The position numbers were made by a program, and so were the translations under genes. Positions 1 through 8,527 of a stretch of 64,000 bases of DNA are shown here, piece after piece; positions within the stretch are counted from its first letter, which is position 1, and each line of letters begins with the position of its first letter. The notes beneath the pieces are model-generated. The model was not told the origin of the DNA. It ran no database searches and saw nothing but the letters and a program-made list of their open reading frames with translations. Origin of the DNA: Desulfarculaceae bacterium (GTDB lineage: Bacteria > Desulfobacterota > Desulfarculia > Desulfarculales > Desulfarculaceae); NCBI GenBank assembly GCA_020444545.1, contig JAHLKT010000005.1, positions 210,784 through 274,783 of the forward strand, written 5' to 3'.

Positions 1-1294
1 CCACCGCCCGGCTGAAGAGGGAGGACCGTCGATAGTCCCGCACCGCCTCGATGACCCGGTCCTGCTCCTCCAGGGACAGTCCGTTGAAGACAGGCAAGGA
101 GAGTTTGCGCGCTTGCAGGTCCTCGGTCATTGGGAGCTTGGCGTCCTGGTAAGCCGTGCGCCTAAGGGGCGTGTCCTGCTGGTGGGACAACTTGGAGTAG
201 ATCACCTCGCTCGGCAAACCCCGGGCGGCCAGGAAGGCCCGCAGCCCGTCCCTGGCCTCACGGTTGGCCAAGGTGATGGTGTATTGGTGCCAGGCATGGG
301 CGGGCCGTCCCTGGGGCCGGGACAGGACCCCGGCCTGCTCCAGCTCTTGCAAGGCGTAGTCATAGCGGCGGGAGAGGACCAGCCGCCGGAAGTTGATCAG
401 GGAGAGATAGGGCAGGCGGGCCAAGAGGGTGGCGGCCTGGAGGTTGTCGATCAGGCAGTTGAAGCCGAAGGCCAGGCGCTTGACCATTTTCCGTCCCGGC
501 TCGAAACCGTGATAGGCGATCATGGCCGCCCTGGCTGCCAACTCGTGGTCGTCGGTCACCACGGCCCCGGCCTTGCCGCAGCCGGCGAAGTTCTTGTAGG
601 TGTTGAAGCTCAAGGTGGCTAGATGCGCCTTTTTGCCGAGCCCGCTGACGCCTATGGCCTGGCAGGCGTCCTCCAGGAGCGCCAAGCCGTGTTGGTCAGC
701 GAGCAGCCGTAGGGCGTCCAGGTCGGCCCGGCCGCCGTAAAGGTCCACTGGCAGGATGACCCGGGTGCGCGGGGTGATGGCCCGTTCCACGCTCACGGGG
801 TCCAGGTTGTGGGTGCCTTCCCGGACGTCGGCCAGAACCGGGGCGGCCCCGATAGCCAGGACCGCGTTCTCGGTGGCCGCGAAGCTGTTGGCCGGGATGA
901 TCACCTCGTCGCCGGGGCCAACCTCCAGGGCCAACAAGGCCACCGTGAGGGCGGCGGTGCCGCTGGCGCAGAGGATGACGTGGCTCACCTCCAGAAATTC
1001 GCCCAGATGGCCGGCCAGGGCCTCGATCTCCGGGCCGTAGATGCAGGCGCCCCGCCGGATGCAATCGGCCGCCGCCGCGATGCAGGCGTCCTGCTCCTCG
1101 TCGCGCAACATGCGTTCGAAGGGCTCGAACTCAAAAGGCCCCGGCCCGGGGCTTGGCGGGAAAAGCCCCTCCACCCAGCGGGCTCGGCCGCCATCCGGGA
1201 TATCCTGGAAATAGGCTGCCAGCTCGCGGTTGGCCAGAACCTCCGTGAAGGTGGGTGCCTGGGGCCGGGCCTTGGATTCACGGGCCTCACTCAT
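1..1294 (-). CDS. DegT/DnrJ/EryC1/StrS-family PLP aminotransferase (3' end outside window)
   Basis: Translating the minus strand from the ATG at 1294 gives an open frame of about 431 codons that leaves the window before a stop. Family hallmarks are visible: a cofactor-binding LLEDACQAIG segment near residues 207-216 and the Schiff-base lysine near residue 234 in SFNTYKNFAGCGKAG. Members transaminate nucleotide-linked keto sugars, or act as related dehydratases, to make amino sugars for surface glycans. An N-terminal stretch of about 60 residues precedes the usual core. No strong ribosome binding site is seen before the ATG. It is the last gene in the window of a leftward operon with a HAD hydrolase, a GT2 enzyme and a GMC oxidoreductase, which fits polysaccharide or glycoconjugate synthesis. 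The substrate cannot be told from sequence. Confidence 0.88.
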   Translation of the reverse strand, partial: MSEARESKARPQAPTFTEVLANRELAAYFQDIPDGGRARWVEGLFPPSPGPGPFEFEPFERMLRDEEQDACIAAAADCIRRGACIYGPEIEALAGHLGEFLEVSHVILCASGTAALTVALLALEVGPGDEVIIPANSFAATENAVLAIGAAPVLADVREGTHNLDPVSVERAITPRTRVILPVDLYGGRADLDALRLLADQHGLALLEDACQAIGVSGLGKKAHLATLSFNTYKNFAGCGKAGAVVTDDHELAARAAMIAYHGFEPGRKMVKRLAFGFNCLIDNLQAATLLARLPYLSLINFRRLVLSRRYDYALQELEQAGVLSRPQGRPAHAWHQYTITLANREARDGLRAFLAARGLPSEVIYSKLSHQQDTPLRRTAYQDAKLPMTEDLQARKLSLPVFNGLSLEEQDRVIEAVRDYRRSSLFSRAV

Positions 1295-1338
1295 CCACTC
1301 ATATAGCGCGTGCAAGCCGTCGCTGCGGCCGTTGCAGG

Positions 1339-2205
1339 TTACTGGGAGCATGCTTGGCCCTTCGCGTTCCAGACGAATCGATGCAACAAGGCGTCTGGCA
1401 TGACGCCCTCCTTTTGGCATAGGGCCGTTATGGCGGCCTCGTCGGACGCGCCCGCCAGGAGCGCGGCCACCCCGTTGGCCAGTAGCACGGCATAGAGGCC
1501 GGCGGCCTTGGCCCCCCGCAGGTCGGTGGCTGGGCTGTCTCCCACCACCGCGGTGTCGGCCTTGGGCAACCCCGGCAATTGGGCCAAGGCGCGCTGGTAG
1601 ATTCCGGGGAGAGGCTTGCCGTAACGATAGACCACCCCGCCGAGCTCTTCGTACATCAGGGCGATGCTGCCGGCGCAGGGAGTCAAGGAGCCGTCCGGGC
1701 CCGCGTAACCCAAATCGGGATTGGCGCAGTAAAGGGGCAGGCCGCGCTCGATGGCCTCGTTCCACGCGCCGGCATAGTCACCGGGGTCGGGCCGCTGATC
1801 GTCCAGTCCGGTGACCAACAGGAAATCCGCCCGCCCCAGTTCGTGGGTCACCGCAAAACCCAGCCCGTCCAGCAGGCCGGAGCGGTCCTGGGGGCCGATG
1901 TGCATTAGGCGGCTCCCGGCTCGCTCTTGCCGGGCGATGGCCTCCCTGGTGATCTCCCCGGAGGTGGTCAAGCCGTCATAGAGCTCCGGGGAAATACCCA
2001 ACTCCGCCAGCTCGCGGGCCAGGACCGCCTCGCTGGAAGGGGTGTTGGAAACCAAGAGCACCCGGCGGCCGCTTTTTTTCAGCTCCCGCAGGCCATCCAC
2101 CGCGCCGGGGTAGGGCGTGGAGCCGTCGTGCAGAACCCCCCAGACATCGATGACCATGGCCTTGAATGGGGCGGCAAGTTCCGCGAGGTCGGGGAAGCTC
2201 CTCAC
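1339..2205 (-). CDS. HAD-superfamily class IIA hydrolase (TIGR01459-like)
   Basis: The 288-residue product starts with the HAD nucleophile segment VIDVWGVLHDG (residues 18-28). The second acidic residue of the usual DxD motif is replaced by Trp, a variant seen in the TIGR01459 group. A threonine/serine motif II (LLVSNTP) lies near residues 50-56, and a GDSPATDL motif IV lies near residues 222-229. The class IIA cap occupies the middle. Such proteins are phosphatases of sugar phosphates or nucleotides; the substrate is not known here. It starts with GTG and overlaps the upstream GT2 stop by four bases (GTGA), so the two are probably translationally coupled. Confidence 0.85.
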   Translation of the reverse strand: MRSFPDLAELAAPFKAMVIDVWGVLHDGSTPYPGAVDGLRELKKSGRRVLLVSNTPSSEAVLARELAELGISPELYDGLTTSGEITREAIARQERAGSRLMHIGPQDRSGLLDGLGFAVTHELGRADFLLVTGLDDQRPDPGDYAGAWNEAIERGLPLYCANPDLGYAGPDGSLTPCAGSIALMYEELGGVVYRYGKPLPGIYQRALAQLPGLPKADTAVVGDSPATDLRGAKAAGLYAVLLANGVAALLAGASDEAAITALCQKEGVMPDALLHRFVWNAKGQACSQ

Positions 2206-3047
2206 AGGCGGATCTCGCGGCTCTGCATCTGGTATTGCTGGGACTTGAATTGTTCAAAACCCGGTATCCGTTTGATGATCCTGCGCCAGTTGGGGTTGTC
2301 GCGCTTATTGAAGCGGTCCAGGGCGTGGGAGCTTTCGCTGTCTTGATGAAGGCACTCGATACCCGGCAGGTAGCGGGGTGTGGCGCCCCCCAGAGTGATC
2401 ATGCGGTAGGCGAAATCGATGTCTTCATAGCCCCAGACACCGTCGAACGCCTCGTCGAAGCCCCCAATCCGCATGGCGGTGGATTTCCGGTAGATCATGT
2501 TGCAGGTATGAAAATAGGCCCAGGGGTGTTCGGAATCGACGAGCCGCTGGAGGTAAGGCAGCCGCCGGTCCACGACCTTGCGGTAATTAGCCGGGCTGGC
2601 CACTTGGGGAAGCGCATCAAAGTCCACCCGCCCGGCAAGGATGTCTTCATCGCTGTATCCGCCCAAATCCACGAATTTCCGCAGCCCGGTGACCATGGGG
2701 TTTTGCCGTCCGGTCCATTCGAGGTAAGCCGCGATGCGGGACAGGTAGCCGGGTATGGGAACGCAGTCGGAGTCGAGGTTTATGATCCATTCCCCGTGGG
2801 CCAGCTGTAAGCCCAGGTTGCGCGCCCGGCTGGTGGCCCTGGGGTGGGGCAGGCGAGGCTGGCGAATCAGGTACAGTTCCAGGCGGTTGACATATTTGCG
2901 GTAGACCGCATCTATGTCTTCTTCAAAAGAATTGTTATCCGCCAAAAAAACCTCGAACTCCGGCCCCTTCAGGTTCAAGCAGAGGCCTGCCAGGGTTTTC
3001 TTTAGCAGGTCAATGTCGTTGTGGCATGGCAAGACAAAAGAAAACAT
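2202..3047 (-). CDS. Family 2 glycosyltransferase
   Basis: The 281-residue protein has a GT-A fold nucleotide-sugar domain. It opens with FSFVLPCHNDIDLL, has the metal-binding DxD motif in NLDSDCVPIPG near residues 91-101, and a later acidic GYEDIDFAYR segment that matches the catalytic-base region of GT2 enzymes. It should transfer a sugar from a nucleotide donor at the cytoplasmic face. GGAGG lies just upstream of the ATG at 3047. No membrane segment is evident. It lies between a GMC oxidoreductase gene and a HAD hydrolase gene in one leftward operon. Donor and acceptor are unknown. Confidence 0.88.
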   Translation of the reverse strand: MFSFVLPCHNDIDLLKKTLAGLCLNLKGPEFEVFLADNNSFEEDIDAVYRKYVNRLELYLIRQPRLPHPRATSRARNLGLQLAHGEWIINLDSDCVPIPGYLSRIAAYLEWTGRQNPMVTGLRKFVDLGGYSDEDILAGRVDFDALPQVASPANYRKVVDRRLPYLQRLVDSEHPWAYFHTCNMIYRKSTAMRIGGFDEAFDGVWGYEDIDFAYRMITLGGATPRYLPGIECLHQDSESSHALDRFNKRDNPNWRRIIKRIPGFEQFKSQQYQMQSREIRL

Positions 3048-3059
3048 GGGGAACCTCCA

Positions 3060-4697
3060 TCAAGCGGACCCGGGGCGGTGATAAAGGGAGGGTGCATTTT
3101 CGGCCAAGTGCCGGCCCAGACGATGAGCCAAGGCCATGATCGTCAGGGTTAGATGCTTTTCCGGCAGTTTGGGGATCACGCTCCCATCGCAAACATAAAG
3201 GTTGGGGTGGTCGAAACAGCGCAGGTCGGCGTCCACCACCCCCTGGCTGGGCCCGGCGGCCATGCGCGCCGTGCCCGCGTAGTGGATGCCCAGCCCGGCG
3301 GCGGCTCCTTCCTTGAGGATCACCGTGGCGGACGCCTTCTTGAGAAGTTTTTCGCCCAGGTCCAGCATGGCCTGCTTCATGGCCTTTTCCCGGGCCGACT
3401 CGCGGTAAACCACCTCCACCTGCGGCACGCCGAAAGCATCGGTTCGTTGGGAGGGAATCACGCGATTGCCGGACTCGTCGTCCGCCGGCGCGAAAAAGGC
3501 CAGAGTGGCGTAGCTTCTGAAGAGCTGCTTGGCCAGCCAGGGTTTTAAAGCCGGGGGGCATTTCTTGAGCCAGGGAAGGTACAAGGGAATGGACGGCAAC
3601 TGGTGCACGAATTGCCCCAGGCAGGGAAAGCTCTCCCCGTCCGGCGTCCTGGCTTTGGCCAGCACCAGTAGATGATCGCCATAACCCTGGGGGTATTTTT
3701 TTCGTGAGCCCCACAGGCGCCACAGCGAGGTGCTCAGCAGAACCTTGGGGTTGTCCTGTAGGCCTTGGCCCAGCAGCCCCGACGAGTTGGCCGGCCCCTG
3801 GGGGGAATGGCCGTTGGCGGTGTTGAATAGAATGCGCGGCGTTTCCAGCGCGCCGGCCGACAGGACATAGGCCTTAGCCCTGACCACGTCCCCTTCGCCG
3901 GTGCGCGGGTCTATCACCCGCAGGCCGCGCACCTCACCGCCGAGGGCGTCGTATTCCAGCCCCACCGCCTTGCTATTGAGACGTAGGGTGAAACGGCCCG
4001 AGTCCTTAATAGCGGGCAGCAGATGAGACGAGAACTTGTACACCGAATGGTAGGGGCAGCCTGAAATGCAGCCGCCGGTGTCTTGGCATCGGTTCGGTTG
4101 CTCCGGCCGGGTTTCCACCGCCTTGCGGTTGGGGATGACCCGAACGCCGTACCCCCGCACTTTGCCCGCCGCCGTGCGAAAAAGCCGGTCGGGCGGCCGC
4201 AGCTCCTTGGGCGCCATGAATTCGCCGTCCGGGATGTCCGGCAGGTCTTCGCGGGTGCCGCACACTCCCACGATCCGCTCCACCGCGCGGTAGTGCTCCT
4301 CCAGATCAGAGTAGCTCAGAGGCCACCCGGTGAAGTCTCCGGGCGCCAACCTTACGGACACGCCGTTCCAAAGGTTGGTCAGGCCATCCAAGGCGAAAAT
4401 CTGAAATTGCCGGAAGGCGTCCGGTTCGGCCGGATGGGACGAAAGCATCTCCGGTTTGGAATAGAGCTGATGCTCAAAGGCAAACCCATGCGGGTCCAAC
4501 GGAAGGGGGACATCGGATTTCAGGCCGAAGTCGATCGAGTTGCCCGGCGGGTTTATCCGGGTGAAGTAGTCCTCAGGCAGGGCGTCGCCCTGTTCCACCG
4601 AAATCACCCGCATCCCCGCTTGGACCAGGGTATGGGCCAGAATGCCACCGCCGGCTCCGGTGCCAACAACACAGATGTCATATGGTTCAGCGTTCAC
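3060..4697 (-). CDS. GMC-family FAD-dependent oxidoreductase
   Basis: The 545-residue protein begins with the FAD-binding Rossmann motif VVGTGAGGGILAHTL (GxGxxG type, residues 10-24). It ends with the GMC_oxred_C signature: LGIHYAGTARM carries the catalytic-region histidine, followed by NLYVCDGSVIPKLPEKHLTLTIMALAHRLG. GMC enzymes oxidise alcohols or sugars with FAD. The gene starts with GTG and overlaps a small upstream gene by 11 bases. That layout resembles membrane-associated gluconate or sorbitol dehydrogenases with a small third subunit, although no cytochrome subunit gene is seen here. Its position among glycan genes suggests it oxidises a sugar or a sugar-linked alcohol (inference). 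Confidence 0.87.
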   Translation of the reverse strand: MNAEPYDICVVGTGAGGGILAHTLVQAGMRVISVEQGDALPEDYFTRINPPGNSIDFGLKSDVPLPLDPHGFAFEHQLYSKPEMLSSHPAEPDAFRQFQIFALDGLTNLWNGVSVRLAPGDFTGWPLSYSDLEEHYRAVERIVGVCGTREDLPDIPDGEFMAPKELRPPDRLFRTAAGKVRGYGVRVIPNRKAVETRPEQPNRCQDTGGCISGCPYHSVYKFSSHLLPAIKDSGRFTLRLNSKAVGLEYDALGGEVRGLRVIDPRTGEGDVVRAKAYVLSAGALETPRILFNTANGHSPQGPANSSGLLGQGLQDNPKVLLSTSLWRLWGSRKKYPQGYGDHLLVLAKARTPDGESFPCLGQFVHQLPSIPLYLPWLKKCPPALKPWLAKQLFRSYATLAFFAPADDESGNRVIPSQRTDAFGVPQVEVVYRESAREKAMKQAMLDLGEKLLKKASATVILKEGAAAGLGIHYAGTARMAAGPSQGVVDADLRCFDHPNLYVCDGSVIPKLPEKHLTLTIMALAHRLGRHLAENAPSLYHRPGSA

Positions 4698-5028
4698 CGG
4701 AAATACCCTTATATGCTTCCGGAGTGGAGAAATAGATGAATTCCAGGAAATCCTGGAGCAGGCTGAATTGCTCTTTCATCCGGGGGTCGGCGCGAAACGA
4801 GCGGGGACTGACAGGTCCCTTTCGGTACACTTTGGCCATGGTCTGGGAAATTTGGTGGTGACCCGCCGCGATCCGGTCGATGTCCTGCTCATATCTGCTC
4901 AGCACTCGGCGGTAAGGGCTCGCCGCGATGAGCATCCGGAGGAGTTCGCGTCTATTCTGTGGAGACAAAGCAAGGTCCAATGCATACCCCTTGTGCCCGG
5001 CTGCTGCTCTTCGCTCGGCTGAAGACAT
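4687..5028 (-). CDS. Small partner of GMC oxidoreductase (gluconate 2-dehydrogenase subunit 3-like)
   Basis: This 113-residue protein is charged and mostly helical. It ends with LEFIYFSTPEAYKGI, which resembles the end of small GMC-dehydrogenase subunits. It is the first gene of the leftward operon and its 3' end overlaps the GMC start by 11 bases, the usual arrangement for that subunit pair. No twin-arginine signal or transmembrane helix is visible, unlike many gluconate dehydrogenase small subunits. The assignment rests on context and a weak C-terminal resemblance, so it could be an unrelated small protein. Confidence 0.6.
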   Translation of the reverse strand: MSSAERRAAAGHKGYALDLALSPQNRRELLRMLIAASPYRRVLSRYEQDIDRIAAGHHQISQTMAKVYRKGPVSPRSFRADPRMKEQFSLLQDFLEFIYFSTPEAYKGISGER

Positions 5029-5148
5029 CAGTCCCAGGCAATCACGGTAGGCCTACACCCCTCTGTAATATCGCCTCCTCCTATGTTCAATTGTGAAGGC
5101 ATTTGTAATTTCAAACAAGGCTGAACGGTCACGGGCCATTTTTGCCGC

Positions 5149-5182
5149 ATAATTATTGATTTTATGTAAAATCAATAATTAT
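5149..5182. repeat. Perfect AT-rich palindrome, 16-bp arms
   Basis: Arm ATAATTATTGATTTTA (5149-5164) is followed by TG and then the exact reverse complement TAAAATCAATAATTAT (5167-5182). With no GC pairs clustered at the base and no T-run after it, an operator or a cruciform-forming site is more likely than an intrinsic terminator. It lies 120 bp upstream of the leftward operon start at 5028. Confidence 0.9.
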
Positions 5183-5877
5183 ATTGGGCGTTTGTCCCAC
5201 CCGGCCTCGACGAATATCTCGGAGGGGGAATTCCTGTCTAGGGGAGGTTGAGCAGCCGGCAGATTTTAGGATAGGCGCAATACCAGAAATGGGTATGCTG
5301 GTGCGGTTCCGGCTATGGTCTATTCGGCAAAAAGGGGCAGTAATGGGCCCAATAACCGTTGCGGGGCCTGCACCTCGTGCAATAAATGGTGCAATGTCTC
5401 CCTTGAATAGTGGACCGTAGGGTCAAGTTGCACCTGCCGGCTTCTCCTTAAACCGAAGGCACCATCGTCAAAATTTAAAGGCGCAAATGCAAGTGATCCA
5501 GCCCAGGTTTTTCGGGCACCGAGTGAAGCGAGCAAATTGCTTGACGGAGGTGATACATGACAACGCAGAAGAATCAAAAGCGGGTAATCAGGAGGTACTA
5601 TACTGCGGGATGACGTCACAATATTACCTAGCCAAAACCTCAAACTAAAACTTTTTAAAAAAGACCAAATCCTCCCTTTTGAGCGGAACTACTGATTTGA
5701 GGTGACATCCAGGGCCAACTAAAACCTTTGCCGGGCGATCCTGCCAAGGGAGTTTCGTTTATTAAAACATAATACCGGTATCGCCATCTATGATCAGAAA
5801 CATCGGATCGGCTGATAAAATTAACAATAACGGGGCAGTAGGGTGCTTCTGGGATGCAAGCTGGCCTTGGAGTTTCC

Positions 5878-5906
5878 TTGTAAGTTATCCTGAAATGCAT
5901 TATACA
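5878..5906 (+). promoter_or_regulatory. Candidate sigma-70 promoter for the GT2 pair
   Basis: TTGTAA at 5878-5883 and TATACA at 5901-5906 are separated by 17 bp. They lie about 40 bp upstream of the ATG at 5947 in an AT-rich context. This is a pattern match only. Confidence 0.4.
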
Positions 5907-5946
5907 ATTTAAACGTGTTTACCACCCCTCAAACGTTGACGCCTTC

Positions 5947-6870
5947 ATGAGCACTCCTCTGTTCTCGATCATCACCCCGACCCTGAATCGGGCTCACACC
6001 ATTAAAGAGGCGGTGAGGAGTGTCATGGATCAAAATTTCCAATCATTTGAGCACATCGTGGTCGACGGCTGCTCCACGGACAATACTTTGGAGGTTTTGG
6101 CGGAGTTTCCCCACCTAAAAGTCATCAGCGGACCGGACCAGGGCCTGTGGGACGCCCTCAACAAGGGGATCGCCCTAAGCCGAGGTGAAATCGTCGGGCA
6201 CTTAAACAGCGACGACCGCTACTTGCCTGGCGCCTTCAAAAAGGTGGCCCGCGTTTTGAGCGATGATCCCGGGGCCGGGGCGGCCTGCGGCGGGGCGGAG
6301 ATATTCCAAACCGGACCCAACGGCGACAGGGTGCTGTACCGCTACAACCGCCCTGGCCTTAAAGAAATGCGGCTTAGCGACATCACACGCTATGTGCCCA
6401 TTACCAACGCCCGTTTTTTCCGCAAGGAGGTATACAAAAAAGTCGGTTTTTATAACCAGGGCTATCCCCTGGCGGCTGACCGCGAGTTTTTCCTCCGGGT
6501 ATGGCTGGCCGGCATAAGAACCGCCCAGGTCCGGGGCGTGGTGTATCAGTACCGCTGGCACAGGGGATCGCTCACCATAAAGGGCTCAACCGGCCTGACC
6601 AACCTGGCCCGGGGCGATTACCTGAAGTTATGCGCTTCCTTTTTGGCAAAGCCGGATTTGCCGGAAGAGGTGCGAAAGGAGCTTCTCAACTGGCGTGCCT
6701 GGGAATTGATCTGCCAATCACTTAGCCAGCTGAAGGAGAAGGGCGGCAGGCAGGCACTGGCTTCGTTTTGGCGGGCCATAAAGACCGACCCGGCCGCGCC
6801 GCTGCGTTTTGCCGCTGTGGGCCTGGCGCGGCTGCCCGGCAGGGGAAAGCGGGGCCACGATGCCGCCTGA
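5947..6870 (+). CDS. Family 2 glycosyltransferase (WcaA-like)
   Basis: The 307-residue product has an N-terminal GT-A domain: FSIITPTLNRAHTIKEAV at the start, VVDGCSTDNT near residues 39-48, and a DxD-equivalent GHLNSDDRYLPGAF near residues 81-94. The C-terminal 100 residues are helical and lack clear membrane spans. It resembles WcaA-type enzymes of exopolysaccharide synthesis that add one sugar to a lipid-linked intermediate. Its end overlaps the next glycosyltransferase start by 11 bases, so the two form a small rightward operon facing away from the leftward glycan operon. Confidence 0.88.
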   Translation: MSTPLFSIITPTLNRAHTIKEAVRSVMDQNFQSFEHIVVDGCSTDNTLEVLAEFPHLKVISGPDQGLWDALNKGIALSRGEIVGHLNSDDRYLPGAFKKVARVLSDDPGAGAACGGAEIFQTGPNGDRVLYRYNRPGLKEMRLSDITRYVPITNARFFRKEVYKKVGFYNQGYPLAADREFFLRVWLAGIRTAQVRGVVYQYRWHRGSLTIKGSTGLTNLARGDYLKLCASFLAKPDLPEEVRKELLNWRAWELICQSLSQLKEKGGRQALASFWRAIKTDPAAPLRFAAVGLARLPGRGKRGHDAA

Positions 6871-7735
6871 ACCCACGGTCAGCGTGGTCATCCCGGCCTA
6901 CAACATGGCCGGGAGCCTGCCCCGGGCGATCAAGAGCGTGCTGTCCCAGACCTACTCCGACCTGGAGCTGATCGTGGTGGACGATGGCTCCCGGGACGAT
7001 CCGGCCGGCGCCATGGCGAAGATCGCCGATCCCAGGCTGCGGATGATCCGGCTCAAGGCCAAGCAAGGCGCGGCCCATGCCCGCAACACCGGAGCCCAGA
7101 GCGCCTCGGGGCGCTTGCTGGCCTTTTTGGACGCGGACGATTACTGGCTGCCGGAAAAGCTACAAGCCCAGATGAAGTGCTTGGAAGCCGCTCCGCAAAG
7201 GGCCCGGGCCTGCTGCACCGGCTATCTCTACTGCCGGCCCCCGGCGGCCGAAAGGGAGGTGCGCCTGCCAAACCTGGGGGACGGCTGGCTGAGGCGCTTT
7301 TTGGATGTCTGCCAGGTGAGCCCGGGCAGCACCCTGTTGGTGGAGCGCGAGGTGTTTCTGTCCCTGGGGGGCCTGGACGTGGACCTGGAGCGCTTCGAGG
7401 ACTGGGACTGGCTTTTGGCCTATTGCTCCCAGTACCAATTGGAAGTGGTCAGCCGTCCTCTCGCGGTGGTGGAAAACAGTGGGTGGCCATCACCGGAGAC
7501 GGTGTTGGCCGCGGGGGAAATGATACTGGCCAAAAAATCAGAGTTCTTGAGGACCTCCCTGGGAGACGAAGCCATCAGGCGTCTTGCATCTTCGGTTCAG
7601 ATAGAGGTGGCAATAGCCCACATCAAGGCCGGAAGACATCTGGCTGCGGCCGGCAGCCTTCTCCAGGCCGGGCAGCGGTCTCCGGGCAGGCTGATGGATT
7701 TTATCTTGCACGCCCTGAAGTGGCGCTTGCGCTAG
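6860..7735 (+). CDS. Family 2 glycosyltransferase
   Basis: The ATG at 6860 is chosen because AGGGGAAAG lies just upstream and the protein then opens directly with the GT-A core (PTVSVVIPAYNMAGSLPRAI). VVDDGSRDD follows near residues 38-46 and FLDADDYWLPEKL supplies the metal-binding acidic motif near residues 86-98. A FEDWDWLL segment resembles the catalytic-base motif. The predicted protein has 291 residues. It overlaps the preceding glycosyltransferase gene and likely acts on the same glycan. Confidence 0.88.
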   Translation: MPPEPTVSVVIPAYNMAGSLPRAIKSVLSQTYSDLELIVVDDGSRDDPAGAMAKIADPRLRMIRLKAKQGAAHARNTGAQSASGRLLAFLDADDYWLPEKLQAQMKCLEAAPQRARACCTGYLYCRPPAAEREVRLPNLGDGWLRRFLDVCQVSPGSTLLVEREVFLSLGGLDVDLERFEDWDWLLAYCSQYQLEVVSRPLAVVENSGWPSPETVLAAGEMILAKKSEFLRTSLGDEAIRRLASSVQIEVAIAHIKAGRHLAAAGSLLQAGQRSPGRLMDFILHALKWRLR

Positions 7736-8071
7736 CAGCGCATTATTGCTTATGGGCCAGGAAGGAAAAGAGACGCCCCGGTGTATGCTCCCGCTTGGAG
7801 CGCAAAAGGTTCAGGCGGCGGCATAGCCAAGGGCCCACGGTGAGCCGTTCAGCGGTCATGCATGTCCCAACCAGCGTTGAATGCACTTGCAGGGTAGGAA
7901 GGCCTGGGGGGCAGCAGCCGAAAGCGGGCCTGCGGCTGGAACGCAACCGTTCCTCGGAGTAATTTTGCCTGTCTTGTCATTGAAGATCTCCAAGGCCTTT
8001 CGGACGCCTTTGTTCAACAACTGGAACCATTGTTTATAAAGTGACAAGGTTGGATGTAGGTATGTATATCG
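7736..8071. other. Gap without a recognisable gene
   Basis: These 336 bases follow the second GT2 gene and precede the 3' end of the IS remnant. A small inverted repeat (GCGCT, three bases, AGCGC) at 7728-7740 straddles the GT2 stop. A 64-codon minus-strand frame (7856-8047) matches no family I recognise and may be decayed sequence. Base composition is mixed, which fits a scar of insertion and deletion. Confidence 0.45.
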
Positions 8072-8449
8072 TCATCTAATTTGGCACAGAAGATGCTGTT
8101 CTTCTAAGTCGTAGAGTTTGGTCCCCTCCGGCATCGGGCTGTTTACGTTATACCACTTCCGCCTGGCCATGGTCTTGCTCTTGAGCTTGGCCCGGTATTC
8201 CAGGATTGAGTTCTTCCCGCCATAGTAAACATAGTCCGGCGTCACGTTGCCCAGGGCCTCGTGACACCGCCTGGTGTTGTAGTAATCGACGGATTTTCCT
8301 GTTTCCTCTCTCAAGGCATTTGGAGGCTCCCATACCATCAGGTTGATCTGCTTCTTGAAAGAGCGGTGGTAGCGCTCGATCTCGCCGTTGGTCTGAGGAT
8401 GGTAGGGGGAGGCCAGGATATGGCCCAGGCCCTGAACCGCCTTGAGTGC
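8072..8449 (-). pseudogene. IS3-family transposase remnant (C-terminal integrase core)
   Basis: Read leftward from 8449, the frame encodes the end of an rve-type DDE transposase. It includes the segment ASPYHPQTNGEIERYHRSFK with the family's catalytic Glu, then DYYNTRRCHEALGNVTPDYVYY and a basic tail ending at the stop at 8072. A TAG at 8450-8452 closes the frame upstream, and the first two catalytic acidic residues, the helix-turn-helix and orfA are missing. It is therefore a 5'-truncated, inactive copy. No matching inverted terminal repeat was recognised. It sits in an AT-rich zone between the glycosyltransferase pair and the regulator at 8528. Confidence 0.85.
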
Positions 8450-8475
8450 CTAGGGGCGGCCCCTGTGTATTTTAA

Positions 8476-8506
8476 TTGACAAAATGTCTATTAAATATTA
8501 TTTGTC
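8476..8506 (+). promoter_or_regulatory. Promoter with overlapping inverted repeat before the XRE/cupin gene
   Basis: TTGACA at 8476-8481 is followed after 17 bp by TATTTG. Half-sites GACAAA (8478-8483) and TTTGTC (8501-8506) are inverted around a 17-bp spacer, so a dimeric regulator bound there would cover the promoter. Self-control by the XRE protein encoded 22 bp downstream is inferred. Confidence 0.45.
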
Positions 8507-8527
8507 TTTCCCAGAAAGCGAGAAATC

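Larger units (their letters stand above)
5029..5946. other. AT-rich non-coding island between divergent operons
   Basis: This 0.9 kb stretch has clearly lower GC than its surroundings and no convincing gene on either strand. Short open frames here lack GC3 bias and recognisable motifs. It holds a perfect AT-rich palindrome (5149-5182) and a possible promoter for the rightward glycosyltransferase pair (5878-5906). The composition suggests acquired or decayed DNA; an IS3-family fragment lies 2 kb further on. Confidence 0.6.

Noticed and set aside
5565..5613. Short frame beginning TTQKNQ with a good ribosome binding site, possibly an IS orfA start
   Set aside because: It stops after 18 codons and the flanking sequence shows no convincing terminal repeat or orfB; too little to call a transposase.
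7856..8047. Minus-strand 63-residue frame starting SLYKQWFQLL
   Set aside because: Plausible amino-acid composition at the start but no family match, no ribosome binding site and a proline/alanine-rich shadow-like end.
8082..8099. TTGGCAC-N4-ATGC resembling a sigma-54 promoter on the plus strand
   Set aside because: It departs from TTGC at the -12 element, lies inside the IS remnant and is about 430 bp from the next rightward gene.
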